Of a stretch of 64,000 nucleotides of DNA, positions 1 to 8,452 are shown in pieces (the first letter of the stretch is position 1; each line of letters begins with the position of its first letter). The stretch is from positions 62,001 through 126,000 of the forward strand of contig JASCOF010000004.1 in NCBI GenBank assembly GCA_029960065.1. The letters run 5' to 3'. The notes under the pieces are model-generated. The model was not told the origin of the DNA. It saw only the letters and a program-made list of their open reading frames with translations, and did not search any database. The translations under genes and the position numbers were made by a program. The stretch comes from Flavobacteriaceae bacterium PS02336 (GTDB lineage Bacteria > Bacteroidota > Bacteroidia > Flavobacteriales > Flavobacteriaceae).

Positions 1-220
1 CGAGTACCTGCAAATATTTTGACTGATAAAAGAAGGATTTTATCATCTGTACTTCATCTTTTTTGGATACAGCTCTTTTGTAGATTTTGGCTACAACTTC
101 ATTTGCCGATTTTATTTTGCCTTCGTTTTCGAATGATATGGCTTTAGACCATTTTTTATCATTCTGTTGTCCAAAAATTACTGAAGAGATTAATAAGAAT
201 ACAAAAAGTATATTTTTCAT
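1..220 (-). CDS. N-terminus of a secreted protein, possibly alpha-2-macroglobulin family (truncated by the window edge)
   Basis: Reading the minus strand from the ATG at 220 gives an open frame of 73 codons that runs off the left edge. It begins with a typical signal peptide (MKNILFVFLLISSVIFGQ), followed by a lysine-rich helical stretch containing SANEVVAKIYKRAV. From memory, this start resembles the N-terminus of the large alpha-2-macroglobulin/MG2-domain proteins of flavobacteria, but no diagnostic domain lies inside the window, so the family is tentative. The export signal is clear. It is transcribed divergently from the Mur ligase gene, with 225 bases between the two starts. Confidence 0.55.
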   Translation of the reverse strand, partial: MKNILFVFLLISSVIFGQQNDKKWSKAISFENEGKIKSANEVVAKIYKRAVSKKDEVQMIKSFFYQSKYLQVL

Positions 221-274
221 AAGAAAGTTTTAATCTTTAGATGAATTAATTTGCTGATTGGTTGGAAAGATTTA

Positions 275-298
275 AAAATTATTTTTAAAAATAATTTT
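275..298. repeat. 24-bp perfect AT-only palindrome
   Basis: Two 12-base arms, AAAATTATTTTT and its exact complement, meet without a loop in the gap between the divergent genes at 220 and 446. In DNA this AT-rich it may be chance. It could also act as a weak bidirectional terminator or a protein-binding site. No promoter box is clearly associated with it. Confidence 0.4.
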
Positions 299-378
299 CG
301 TACAAATTAATAATTTATTTTCAAAACCAAATAGAGCATACTATATTTCCTTATTTTTGAAAAATAATTAACCGGTTT

Positions 379-439
379 AATCGTTGAATTGTGTATTCGT
401 TTAATCGAATAAACGATTCAACATCTAAACGATTCAACG
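379..439. repeat. Nested direct and inverted repeats upstream of the Mur ligase
   Basis: The 12-base word AAACGATTCAAC occurs at 411-422 and again at 427-438. CGTTGAAT at 382-389 is the exact complement of ATTCAACG at 432-439. Inside these arms, TCGTTTA at 397-403 pairs with TAAACGA at 410-416. The array ends six bases before the start codon, so it would lie in the 5' leader or promoter of the gene. Its function is unknown. It could be a decayed intergenic microrepeat or an operator. Confidence 0.6.
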
Positions 440-445
440 TATTCA

Positions 446-1801
446 ATGAAGACACATTTCATCGCCATTGGCGGAAGCGCAATGCACAATCTGGCATTAG
501 CATTACATAATAAAGGATATCAGGTTACAGGAAGCGACGATGCTATTTTTGAACCTTCAAAATCAAGATTAGAGAAAAAAGGAATTCTTCCTGCCGAAAT
601 GGGTTGGTTTCCAGAAAAAATAACTGCTGATATTGACGCCATTATTCTAGGAATGCACGCAAAAGCAGATAATCCTGAATTGTTGAAAGCGCAGGAATTA
701 GGTTTGAAAATCTATTCGTATCCTGAATTTTTATACGAACAATCTAAAAATAAAACACGTGTTGTAATTGGCGGTTCTCACGGAAAAACTACCATTACTT
801 CGATGATTTTGCATGTAATGCATTATCATAATATTGCTGTAGACTATATGGTGGGAGCACAATTGGAAGGTTTCGATACAATGGTTCATTTAACTGAAGA
901 AAATGATTTCATGGTTTTAGAAGGTGATGAATATTTGTCTTCTCCAATTGACAGACGTCCGAAGTTTCATTTATACCAGCCAAATATTGCTTTGATTTCT
1001 GGAATTGCTTGGGATCATATTAATGTTTTTCCAACGTATGAAAACTATGTGGAACAATTTGAGATTTTTATTCAAAAAATTACAAATGGAGGCATTTTGG
1101 TTTACAACGAAAATGATCCAGAAGTAAAACGTGTTTCTGAAGCAGCAACAAATCCGATTAGAAAAATTGCGTATTCGACTCCAGAATATTCGGTAAGTGA
1201 CGGTGTAACTTTATTAAAAACCCCAGAAGGCGATATGCCAATTGAAGTTTTTGGAGCACACAACTTAAATAATCTTGCCGGAGCAAAATGGATCTGCCAG
1301 AATATGGGTGTTGATGAAGAAGATTTTTACGAAGCAATTGCAAGTTTTAAAGGCGCTTCTAAACGTTTAGAAAAAATTGCCGAAGGAAAAGGAAAAGTGG
1401 CGTACAAAGATTTTGCGCATTCGCCAAGTAAAGTGGCTGCAACTACAAAGGCGGTAAAAGAGCAATATCCGAACAGAACTTTGGTGGCTTGTTTAGAACT
1501 TCATACATATAGCAGTTTAAATGCGGCGTTTTTAAAAGAATATGAAGGCGCTTTAGAATATGCAGATGTTGCTGTTGTTTTTTATTCGCCAGATGCAGTA
1601 AAAATTAAACAGCTGGAAGAAGTGACTTACGAGCAGATTGCAACTGCATTTAACAGAAAAGATTTGATTATTTATACCAATCCAGCTGAATTTAAAGAAT
1701 ATTTATTCAACTTAAATTTAGATAATTCGGCTCTTTTATTGATGAGTTCAGGAAATTATGGAGGTCTAAATTTTGATGAAGTAAAAGGTTTGATTAATTA
1801 A
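446..1801 (+). CDS. mpl: Mur ligase family protein, Mpl-like (UDP-N-acetylmuramate:tripeptide ligase)
   Basis: This cytoplasmic ATP-dependent ligase is expected to join recycled murein tripeptide to UDP-MurNAc. The N-terminus has the Rossmann-like start HFIAIGGSAMHNLA of the MurC/Mpl branch. The ATP P-loop GGSHGKTTIT lies near residues 109-118, the central-domain EGDEY near residue 154, and the C-terminal domain carries DFAHSPSK near residue 325. At 451 residues it matches Mpl and is close to MurC. Mpl is preferred because the N-terminal glycine motif and the HSPSK region look more like recycling ligases, but a MurC-like role cannot be excluded. The gene stands alone, with a strong terminator just downstream. 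Confidence 0.82.
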   Translation: MKTHFIAIGGSAMHNLALALHNKGYQVTGSDDAIFEPSKSRLEKKGILPAEMGWFPEKITADIDAIILGMHAKADNPELLKAQELGLKIYSYPEFLYEQSKNKTRVVIGGSHGKTTITSMILHVMHYHNIAVDYMVGAQLEGFDTMVHLTEENDFMVLEGDEYLSSPIDRRPKFHLYQPNIALISGIAWDHINVFPTYENYVEQFEIFIQKITNGGILVYNENDPEVKRVSEAATNPIRKIAYSTPEYSVSDGVTLLKTPEGDMPIEVFGAHNLNNLAGAKWICQNMGVDEEDFYEAIASFKGASKRLEKIAEGKGKVAYKDFAHSPSKVAATTKAVKEQYPNRTLVACLELHTYSSLNAAFLKEYEGALEYADVAVVFYSPDAVKIKQLEEVTYEQIATAFNRKDLIIYTNPAEFKEYLFNLNLDNSALLLMSSGNYGGLNFDEVKGLIN

Positions 1802-1832
1802 AGGAATTAGTCAATTAGAAAATTTGATAATT

Positions 1833-1865
1833 AGCCGATTGTTAGAAAACAATCGGCTTTTTTTT
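1833..1865 (+). terminator. Rho-independent terminator after the Mur ligase
   Basis: An 11-bp perfect stem (AGCCGATTGTT at 1833-1843, complement at 1848-1858) with loop AGAA is followed by a run of eight T on the plus strand. It would end the mpl transcript. The opposite strand lacks a comparable T tract next to the stem. Confidence 0.93.
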
Positions 1866-1896
1866 GATTGGAATTTGGAATTTTTATATTGGAAAT

Positions 1897-2520
1897 TTAC
1901 TTCCCATATTTGAAATGTCCAACGATTTTATATTCAAACAAACAATCTTCTAGAACTTGCCCGCCTCCGATGTTGTGAACGATTAAATTTCGTTTTCCAT
2001 CTGATGATTTTTTGTTGGTCACAATTCCAATATGCGGTAATTTGTCATTAATCATCCAAGTTACTAATTCTCCCGTTTTATAATCTTTTGCATTTTCAGT
2101 TACGGGCAATTTAATTCCTTTTCTTTCAAAAAAAACTTCTAGATTAGGAACTCTACGATGGTCTATATTAGTATCGGTTTTTGTCATTCCCCATTTTTTG
2201 AGATTGGGATATAATGAAAAATTTTCAAGCATATCTTCGTGAACTTCTTTTTGAAGATCAATATTTAAAATCCGAAAAGATCGAATTATAACATCTGTAC
2301 AAACACCTTTATCTTTTGGTATATCTCCGTTTGGATAGTCAATCTTAAAATAAGCAGGATCATAATCAATAGAAGGATCAATTATAGATAGTGCCGCTTG
2401 AGATAATTTTTCTCCAAAAGTTTTAGGTATGATAGTACTTGAGAGAGCTATGTTATTTGACTCTTTTGTATGGCAAGAGAAAAATAGAAGGCACAAAAGA
2501 AGAATATGTAATGGTTTCAT
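1897..2520 (-). CDS. DUF1287 family lipoprotein
   Basis: A predicted lipoprotein of 207 residues. The signal peptide ends at LLFFSC, so Cys16 would carry the lipid and the protein would sit in the envelope. The conserved DUF1287 block YPNGDIPKDKGVCTDVIIR lies at about residues 62-80. Its Cys74, together with LPHIGIV and IVHNIGGG further on, fits an NlpC/P60-like papain fold, suggesting an amidase or peptidase acting on cell-wall peptides. That activity is inferred from fold and location, not known for this family. It is transcribed towards mpl and divergently from radC. Confidence 0.8.
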   Translation of the reverse strand: MKPLHILLLCLLFFSCHTKESNNIALSSTIIPKTFGEKLSQAALSIIDPSIDYDPAYFKIDYPNGDIPKDKGVCTDVIIRSFRILNIDLQKEVHEDMLENFSLYPNLKKWGMTKTDTNIDHRRVPNLEVFFERKGIKLPVTENAKDYKTGELVTWMINDKLPHIGIVTNKKSSDGKRNLIVHNIGGGQVLEDCLFEYKIVGHFKYGK

Positions 2521-2573
2521 TTTTAGACTTTTTATTTCTAAAGTTAATAAAATTTAAATTTCATGCTAATTTT

Positions 2574-2605
2574 TTGAAAGATTTTTCTTCTTTTTGATAT
2601 CTTCG
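2574..2605 (+). promoter_or_regulatory. Candidate promoter for the radC operon
   Basis: TTG at 2574-2576 and TATCTTCG at 2598-2605 are 21 bases apart. The second box differs from the Bacteroidota -7 consensus TAnnTTTG by one base. The predicted transcript would start near 2611, about 16 bases before the radC ATG. Confidence 0.55.
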
Positions 2606-2626
2606 CTCTTTAAAAGAATTGTAATT

Positions 2627-3319
2627 ATGGAAAAATCTAATTTTCCGATCACCAATTGGTCCGAAGATGATAAGCCTCGCGAGAAATTAATGTTGAAAGG
2701 AAAAGATGCCTTGAGTGATGCTGAATTAATCGCGATTCTCATAGGTTCTGGAAGCAGGGACGAATCTGCAGTCGATTTAAGTAAACGTATATTATCTAGT
2801 ATAGGCGGTTTAAATTCATTGACTAAACTATCTATTTCACAGCTAATGAAGTTTAAAGGAATAGGAGAGGCAAAAGCAATTACAATCATCTCTGCCTTGG
2901 AGCTGGGAAGGAGAAGAAGAAAGTTAGATGACGCGCCTGAATTAAAGAAAATAACTTCCAGTAAAATTGCGTTTGAAATTATGCGTCCAATAATCGGAGA
3001 ACTTTTTCACGAAGAATTTTGGGTGCTTTTTCTTAATAATTCAAATAAGGTTATTGCCAAATCACAGTTGAGTAAAGGAGGAATTACAGGAACAATTGTA
3101 GATGTCAGAATAGTTTATAAATTAGCGATAGAAAATGGAGCTACAGGATTGATTTTGTGTCATAATCACCCGTCTGGAAGTTTAAAGCCCAGCGATGCCG
3201 ACAAACAGATTACAAGGAAATTGAAACTTGCGGGAGACAGCTTAGATGTTAAAGTTTTGGATCATTTGATTATTACTGAATCAAAATATTATAGTTTTGT
3301 AGATGAAGGAATTTTTTAA
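2627..3319 (+). CDS. radC: DNA repair protein RadC (JAB/MPN domain)
   Basis: A 230-residue RadC/YeeS-family protein. The N-terminal half holds a helix-hairpin-helix region (LMKFKGIGEAKAITIISALELGR, in part). The C-terminal half holds the JAB1/MPN metal motif HNHPSGSLKPSDAD near residues 179-192, with the E and H-x-H...D ligands of a putative metalloprotease. The family was named for DNA repair in E. coli, but its true activity remains uncertain. The ATG at 2627 was chosen because an upstream TTG at 2594 lies inside the candidate promoter. The phosphatase gene follows after three bases, so the two are probably cotranscribed. Confidence 0.93.
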   Translation: MEKSNFPITNWSEDDKPREKLMLKGKDALSDAELIAILIGSGSRDESAVDLSKRILSSIGGLNSLTKLSISQLMKFKGIGEAKAITIISALELGRRRRKLDDAPELKKITSSKIAFEIMRPIIGELFHEEFWVLFLNNSNKVIAKSQLSKGGITGTIVDVRIVYKLAIENGATGLILCHNHPSGSLKPSDADKQITRKLKLAGDSLDVKVLDHLIITESKYYSFVDEGIF

Positions 3320-3322
3320 TAC

Positions 3323-4009
3323 ATGAATACCACAATTACAGACGTCTTTTTTGACTTAGATCACACGCTTTGGGATTTTGATAAAAATTCGGAAATGGCT
3401 TTTGACCGAATATTTAAAAGCAATTATAAAGATATAGTTACGGAAGATTTTATAAAAAAGTACATTCCCATAAACCAAGAATGTTGGAGGTTGTATCAAA
3501 ATGATAAAATAACACATCAGGAATTGCGTTTTAATCGTTTAAAGCTTTCTTTTGATGCTTTGAGTTATGTCATTTCGGAAGAGAATATTTTCTCAATTGC
3601 AAATGATTATATCGAGTTTCTGACTGATAATAATTATCTTTTTGATGGTGCGATTGAAGTTTTAGAATATTTAAAGCCAAAGTATAAGCTCCATATTATT
3701 ACCAACGGATTTGCAGCTGTGCAAGAGAAGAAAATTAATAAAGCTGCTTTGGGCAGTTATTTTAATACCATAACAAATTCTGAGCTTGCAGGTGTTAAAA
3801 AGCCAAATAGTATTATATTTGATTATGCATTAAAATTGGCTGATACATCAAAGGAAAATAGTATCATGATTGGAGACGATTTTGAGGCCGATGTAACAGG
3901 AGCTTTAAATGCTGGTCTAGATGCAATTTTTTTTAATGAAAGAAAACACGATGTATCTGGTGATTATAAACAAATAAACCATTTATTAGAACTAAAAAAA
4001 TATTTATAA
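3323..4009 (+). CDS. yjjG: HAD hydrolase, YjjG-type pyrimidine nucleotidase
   Basis: A 228-residue cytoplasmic phosphatase of the haloacid dehalogenase superfamily. Motif I is FFDLDHTLWDF with Asp11 (nucleophile) and Asp13 (acid/base). Motif II is IITNGF near residue 125. Motif III/IV is KKPN followed by IMIGDDFEADVTGA near residue 175. The DHTLWDF start is typical of YjjG, a nucleotidase that removes noncanonical pyrimidine monophosphates. Substrate is inferred from that resemblance only. The stop codon overlaps the next start by one base, indicating an operon from radC through the secreted protein. Confidence 0.85.
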   Translation: MNTTITDVFFDLDHTLWDFDKNSEMAFDRIFKSNYKDIVTEDFIKKYIPINQECWRLYQNDKITHQELRFNRLKLSFDALSYVISEENIFSIANDYIEFLTDNNYLFDGAIEVLEYLKPKYKLHIITNGFAAVQEKKINKAALGSYFNTITNSELAGVKKPNSIIFDYALKLADTSKENSIMIGDDFEADVTGALNAGLDAIFFNERKHDVSGDYKQINHLLELKKYL

Positions 4010-4797
4010 TGATGAAAATTAAATTTCTGCTTATTGCAATTTTATGCTCAGTTACTGGGTTCTCGCAATCTATTAATGATTACAAAGCTGTAATTATACC
4101 CTTGAAATATGATTTTATGAAAAGCGATAATCAATATCGTATTGCTACCTTGAGTAAACAAAATTTAAATAAGGCTGGTTTTGAAGCATTTTATGCTAAT
4201 GAACAGCTTCCTGAAGGATATACAGATCGATGCCAAGTATTGTATATAGATGTAGAAAGAGACAATGGTTTTTTGGTAACTAAGCTGATTGTGAAATTTA
4301 AAGATTGTTTTGGTCAGGTTGTTTTTGCATCAGAAGCAGGGAGAAGTAAAGAAAAAGAATATGAATTAGCTTATAAAGAATCTCTTGATAACGCTTTTAA
4401 ATCTGTTTATGCATTGCATTATAAATACAGTGGTACTCCTGTAATGGTTACTAAAACTACAGCTCAAGCTCCGACAAAGGTTACTGCTGAGACTTTAGCG
4501 GCTGCAGCTCCCGTTGCAACTACTGCAGCAGCTTCGCAAATGGTTGTGGTTGCTCCATCTCCAGATTTGAAAGATCCAAATTTATTATACGCTCAGCCAA
4601 CAGAGTCTGGTTATCAGTTAATTGATAAAACACCTAAAGTAGTTATGAAGCTTTTAAAAACTTCTCAGACGAATGTTTTTATAGCAATAAAAGATAATGT
4701 ACAAGGTTCTTTAATTTTAAAAGAAGATCGTCAGTGGTACTTTGAATCGTATCAAAATGACAAACTGGTTTCAGAAAAAATTACAGTAAAATTCTAA
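4009..4797 (+). CDS. Secreted protein of unknown function
   Basis: A 262-residue protein with a clear signal peptide (MKIKFLLIAILCSVTGFSQ; a second Met directly follows the first). No family is recognised. After the signal comes a roughly 120-residue globular part with two Cys (in DRCQVLY and FKDCFGQ), an Ala/Thr-rich low-complexity linker at about residues 143-185, and a C-terminal beta-rich domain ending in EKITVKF. This layout resembles envelope proteins with two small domains on a flexible tether. The start overlaps the phosphatase stop by one base, so translation is probably coupled. It converges on rarA with only 16 bases between. Confidence 0.8.
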   Translation: MMKIKFLLIAILCSVTGFSQSINDYKAVIIPLKYDFMKSDNQYRIATLSKQNLNKAGFEAFYANEQLPEGYTDRCQVLYIDVERDNGFLVTKLIVKFKDCFGQVVFASEAGRSKEKEYELAYKESLDNAFKSVYALHYKYSGTPVMVTKTTAQAPTKVTAETLAAAAPVATTAAASQMVVVAPSPDLKDPNLLYAQPTESGYQLIDKTPKVVMKLLKTSQTNVFIAIKDNVQGSLILKEDRQWYFESYQNDKLVSEKITVKF

Positions 4798-4813
4798 AAC
4801 ATACAAATTCGGT

Positions 4814-6091
4814 TTAATAACCGTATTTATCTTTCCAGCGGTTCTTTAAAAATTCTCGGTTGCTGTTCTCTCTAGAATTGCTTCCAGGATTATAAAGAAC
4901 CGTTTCTTTTATAGCATCAGGCAAGAATTCTTGTTCGGCAAAATTATTAGCATAATCATGCGAGTATTTGTATTCATCACCGTATCCCAGCTCTTTCATT
5001 AGTTTTGTAGGAGCGTTTCGCAGATGAATTGGAACTGGTAAATCGCCTGTTTGCTTTACCAATTGCTGTGCGTTTCCTATTGCCATATAAGAGGCATTGC
5101 TTTTTGGAGATGTAGCAAGATAAATAGCACATTGGCTTAGAATAATGCGGCTTTCAGGATATCCTATTGTCGTAACCGCCTGAAATGTATTGTTTGCCAT
5201 TATGAAAGCAGTTGGATTTGCATTTCCAATATCTTCGCTTGACAGAATTAGCATTCTTCTTGCAATAAATTTTACATCCTCGCCTCCTTCAATCATTCTA
5301 GCAAGCCAATAAACAGCTCCGTTTGGATCGCTGCCTCGAATTGATTTAATAAAAGCAGAAACAATATCATAATGCTGTTCTCCAGTTTTGTCATAAAGAA
5401 CCGTATTTTGCTGTACTAATTCTAAAACGCGGTCATTTGTAATGGTTATATCATCGCCTGCAGATGCATTAATAACCAGTTCAAAAATATTTAGAAGTTT
5501 TCTTCCATCACCACCAGAAAGACGTAATAAAGCTTCAGTTTCCTTAAGATTTATATTCTTTGTCAATAAGTAAGTGTCAGTTTTCATTGCGCGCTCTAAT
5601 AAAGCCTCTAAATCGGCTTTTGTGAATGCATTTAGTATGTAAACTTGGCAACGTGACAATAATGCAGGAATAACTTCAAAACTTGGATTTTCTGTCGTCG
5701 CGCCAATTAAAGTTATCCAGCCTTTTTCGACCGCAGCTAAAAGAGAATCTTGTTGTGATTTACTAAATCTATGAATCTCGTCAATAAATAGAATTGGATT
5801 TTTGGCAGTAAATAAGCCACCGCTTTGTTTTGCTTTTTCTATAACATCACGAATGTCTTTTACCCCAGAATTAATCGCACTTAATACAAAAAACGGTCTT
5901 TTTGATTCTTGTGAAATAATTTGGGCTAAAGTAGTTTTTCCTGTACCTGGAGGACCCCAAAAAATCAATGAAGGAATTATTCCTTTAGAAATTTGCTGCG
6001 TTAAAGATCCGGTTGGACCAACCAGATGATGCTGACTAATATAGTCTTCTAATTTTTGCGGCCGTATGCGCTCTGCTAATGGTGCTTCCAT
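4814..6091 (-). CDS. rarA: Replication-associated recombination protein A (RarA/MgsA), AAA+ ATPase
   Basis: A 425-residue clamp-loader-like AAA+ ATPase acting at stalled replication forks. Walker A is GPPGTGKT at residues 46-53 and Walker B is LFIDEIHRF with Asp104-Glu105. The sensor region [11 protein letters not shown] and the arginine-finger region LLSRCQVY follow. The C-terminal part contains [21 protein letters not shown] and [21 protein letters not shown], typical of the RarA tetramerisation domains. Length fits the family. A perfect -7 box lies four bases before the ATG, so the message may be leaderless. Confidence 0.97.
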   Translation of the reverse strand: MEAPLAERIRPQKLEDYISQHHLVGPTGSLTQQISKGIIPSLIFWGPPGTGKTTLAQIISQESKRPFFVLSAINSGVKDIRDVIEKAKQSGGLFTAKNPILFIDEIHRFSKSQQDSLLAAVEKGWITLIGATTENPSFEVIPALLSRCQVYILNAFTKADLEALLERAMKTDTYLLTKNINLKETEALLRLSGGDGRKLLNIFELVINASAGDDITITNDRVLELVQQNTVLYDKTGEQHYDIVSAFIKSIRGSDPNGAVYWLARMIEGGEDVKFIARRMLILSSEDIGNANPTAFIMANNTFQAVTTIGYPESRIILSQCAIYLATSPKSNASYMAIGNAQQLVKQTGDLPVPIHLRNAPTKLMKELGYGDEYKYSHDYANNFAEQEFLPDAIKETVLYNPGSNSRENSNREFLKNRWKDKYGY

Positions 6092-6095
6092 TTTA

Positions 6096-6103
6096 CAAAA
6101 TTA
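6096..6103 (-). promoter_or_regulatory. Candidate -7 box TAATTTTG for rarA
   Basis: Read on the minus strand, TAATTTTG matches the Bacteroidota TAnnTTTG box exactly and is separated from the rarA ATG by four bases. Transcription would begin at or within a base or two of the start codon. No good TTG box is seen about 20 bases further upstream. Confidence 0.55.
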
Positions 6104-6268
6104 CTGTTTTTGATTTTAGATTTTATCTATTGAAAGTTAAAACAATAAAGGTTAGGGGAAGATTGTTACATTTTGAGACAAGTTTTACATTTAGTAAGTA
6201 TGACAAAATATCAGTAAAATATTTTTGGATAGTTTTTTGAGTTCTTATAATCAATTATTTATTATAAT

Positions 6269-7030
6269 ATGAGCGATACTAATTTTAAATTTTCAAATTC
6301 GGTTATAGGACTTCCTTTGTTTTTTGTCCTTTTTTTGTGGATTATATATTGGTTGCAGATTCGCTTTGATTTTGACTTTTACCGTTACGGAATATATCCT
6401 AGAGACTTTTTAGGCTTACGCGGTGTTTTGTTTAGTCCTTTTATTCATGAAAATTTAGAACATCTTTATAATAATAGTATTCCGCTGTTGATACTACTTG
6501 CAGCAATTCAATTTTTTTATCCAAAACAGACATTTGGAGTAATTAGCTACGGGATTTTATTTTCTGGAATAATTACTTGGATTGTTGGACGAGAAAATTT
6601 TCACATTGGAGCCAGCGGACTGATATATGTTTTGGTTAGTTTCATTTTCTTTAAAGGAATTCAGACTCGTTATTACAGATTAGTAGCTTTATCACTGACT
6701 GTGATTTTACTTTACGGCGGGATGATTTGGTATGTTTTTCCAGATGTCGATAAATCTATTTCGTGGGAAGGACATTTAGCAGGTTTGATAACAGGTTTCG
6801 TTTTGACTCTATTTTACAAAACGCCGGAATATGCAAAGCCTATAGTTTATGATTGGCAGCGACCAGATTTTGATCCAGCTACCGATTCTTTCATGAAACA
6901 TTTTGATGAAAGCGGCAATTTTGTCAACATCTCTCCTGAAGAAGACGAAAAGAACGAAGCATATTTTTCTTCAAGTCACTTCGTAAATTATATTGTGACC
7001 AGAAAAACAGAATCTGATGACGAAATTTAG
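6269..7030 (+). CDS. Rhomboid family intramembrane serine protease
   Basis: A 253-residue integral membrane protease expected to cut within the transmembrane segments of membrane substrates. The catalytic Ser116 sits in GASG, and the partner His169 in WEGHLAGLITG. The oxyanion motif HLYNN has His65 and Asn69. About six hydrophobic segments fill residues 12-185. A soluble, acidic C-terminal tail of about 70 residues follows, unlike the minimal rhomboid core. The substrate is unknown. The gene is monocistronic and oriented away from rarA. Confidence 0.92.
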   Translation: MSDTNFKFSNSVIGLPLFFVLFLWIIYWLQIRFDFDFYRYGIYPRDFLGLRGVLFSPFIHENLEHLYNNSIPLLILLAAIQFFYPKQTFGVISYGILFSGIITWIVGRENFHIGASGLIYVLVSFIFFKGIQTRYYRLVALSLTVILLYGGMIWYVFPDVDKSISWEGHLAGLITGFVLTLFYKTPEYAKPIVYDWQRPDFDPATDSFMKHFDESGNFVNISPEEDEKNEAYFSSSHFVNYIVTRKTESDDEI

Positions 7031-7065
7031 TTTGATGTGTTTTTGAGATTAAATTACTAAATTTG
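7031..7065 (+). promoter_or_regulatory. Candidate promoter for the secreted protein at 7094
   Basis: TAAATTTG at 7058-7065 is a perfect -7 box. TTTG at 7031-7034 lies 23 bases upstream, slightly far for a -33 box. The start would fall near 7071, about 23 bases before the ATG. Confidence 0.5.
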
Positions 7066-7093
7066 TTAGTATAACAATTTAATTTCTAGAGTT

Positions 7094-7600
7094 ATGAATA
7101 AAATAACGATATTGATTTTGTTTTTATGTTTTTTTCTAAAATATAATGTTAGCGCTCAATGTGAAATTAAAAACAGGATACTCGCAGATGGAAGCATGAT
7201 GTATTTTTTTGAGCCTGCTGTCTTTTATTCTACTAAATCGAAATCTTTAAAAATTAATATCGTAACTGATAAAGAACATTATTTCGTGGCATTACAGCCA
7301 ACGCCATTTCCTGATAAGAAAGTCGGAAAGAAAATAAAAGAGGATTTGATTATTCACCTTGCAGATAATAATACTTATAAACTGGCACATTACGATACAC
7401 AGTATCGAAGAAATGACTCCATTATGCAGGTTCTGTATTTAATTGATGATAAAGATCTAAATGCATTCTCAAATTACGAAGCTTTAACTGCAGAAATCAA
7501 TATGGAAGGTACGGAGTTTGTAAGAAGTTATAATTTTAAACTTCATAAAAATGCAATAAAGGAACAATTGATTTGTTTTTTGAAAAAAGAAGAGAAATAG
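7094..7600 (+). CDS. Small secreted protein of unknown function
   Basis: A 168-residue protein starting with a signal peptide cleaved after NVSAQ (about residue 22). Two Cys remain in the mature part, one directly after the cleavage site (CEIKN) and one near the C-terminus (LICFLKK). They could form a disulfide. The mature part is predicted mostly beta by eye (ADGSMMYFFEPAVFYST, KSLKINIVTDKEHYFVAL). No known domain was recognised. It has its own candidate promoter and converges on the DUF2490 gene with one base between the stops. Confidence 0.75.
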   Translation: MNKITILILFLCFFLKYNVSAQCEIKNRILADGSMMYFFEPAVFYSTKSKSLKINIVTDKEHYFVALQPTPFPDKKVGKKIKEDLIIHLADNNTYKLAHYDTQYRRNDSIMQVLYLIDDKDLNAFSNYEALTAEINMEGTEFVRSYNFKLHKNAIKEQLICFLKKEEK

Positions 7601-7601
7601 A

Positions 7602-8405
7602 TTATTCTTCGTCCTTTATTTCTTGCTCGTGTCTATTGGCAATTTTTTTCTGAATGTTTCTAAGGAGATTATTGAAACTAATGGTTAACGAAGCGGCATT
7701 GGTGATTTGGTTTCCATTATTTCGAGGTAAAAATTCATTGCAATAAGTGAGTTCAACCTGAATGTCATCCGAAAATAAATAACCAGCGCCTAAGTTCAAT
7801 CTGTTACGATCGAAGAAACTTTCTCCTGTGACTTTAGCACCAGATTTTAAATATATTTCATCTGAAGCTACAGCGTAAATTACACCCTCTCTTAAAACTT
7901 TACTATTTATTGGTTTCAAATATTTTATTTGGTGCCGATATCGAAAAACATTTTCATAATCGTCATCTTGATTTTTCATATGACGAAATTCCGTTCGTAT
8001 TCTTGTACTTAAAGTGTAACCAGTTTTATGAAAGTAATAAATTCCTTGAAGTGCAAAACGCCATTCAGGAGATTCAAATTGACCTATTTCGGGAACATCT
8101 TTATTGCTGTAATATGCGAAGAAAGTAGAAAATTTCCATCGAGAGGAATAGTAGTAATGTGCCCAGCCTCGAAGAGATCTTTGTATGGTATTGTCAAACA
8201 AATTAGATGAAGATTCTGTGCTGCTGTAAGCTGTGGCAATATCTATTTCTGTAGACCATTTTTTACTTAGCGTTTGGTTGAACTGAATCTCATTCCAAAA
8301 TTGACTGTAAGTGGTATTCTGTCCGTAGCTGTTTGTAATAATTAAAATTACAAACAGGCATCGAACTATAGTAGTTATTTTTATTGGATTAGATTTTGAA
8401 AGCAT
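7602..8405 (-). CDS. DUF2490 outer-membrane beta-barrel protein
   Basis: A 267-residue predicted outer-membrane protein. A signal peptide (hydrophobic to about residue 28, ending NSYGQ) precedes alternating amphipathic strands rich in Tyr, Trp and Phe, such as YSQFWNEIQFNQTL, WKFSTFFAYYSNKD and LNLGAGYLFSDDIQVELTYC. The WNE opening and strand pattern match DUF2490, a family of small barrels common in Bacteroidota with unknown function. The last residues form an unusually charged tail (KKIANRHEQEIKDEE). It lies upstream of rlmB on the same strand only in the geographic sense: rlmB has its own promoter. Confidence 0.82.
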   Translation of the reverse strand: MLSKSNPIKITTIVRCLFVILIITNSYGQNTTYSQFWNEIQFNQTLSKKWSTEIDIATAYSSTESSSNLFDNTIQRSLRGWAHYYYSSRWKFSTFFAYYSNKDVPEIGQFESPEWRFALQGIYYFHKTGYTLSTRIRTEFRHMKNQDDDYENVFRYRHQIKYLKPINSKVLREGVIYAVASDEIYLKSGAKVTGESFFDRNRLNLGAGYLFSDDIQVELTYCNEFLPRNNGNQITNAASLTISFNNLLRNIQKKIANRHEQEIKDEE

Positions 8406-8452
8406 TAATTAAAGTTTTAATTATTCATTCTAATCATAATGCTCAATATTCT

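Noticed and set aside
1158..1343. Antisense reading frame in the Mur ligase gene
   Set aside because: It is one of many open frames opposite or within true genes; composition and lack of motifs mark it as a shadow.
2594..2626. TTG start for radC
   Set aside because: The codon overlaps the candidate promoter box; the ATG at 2627 gives the usual RadC length.
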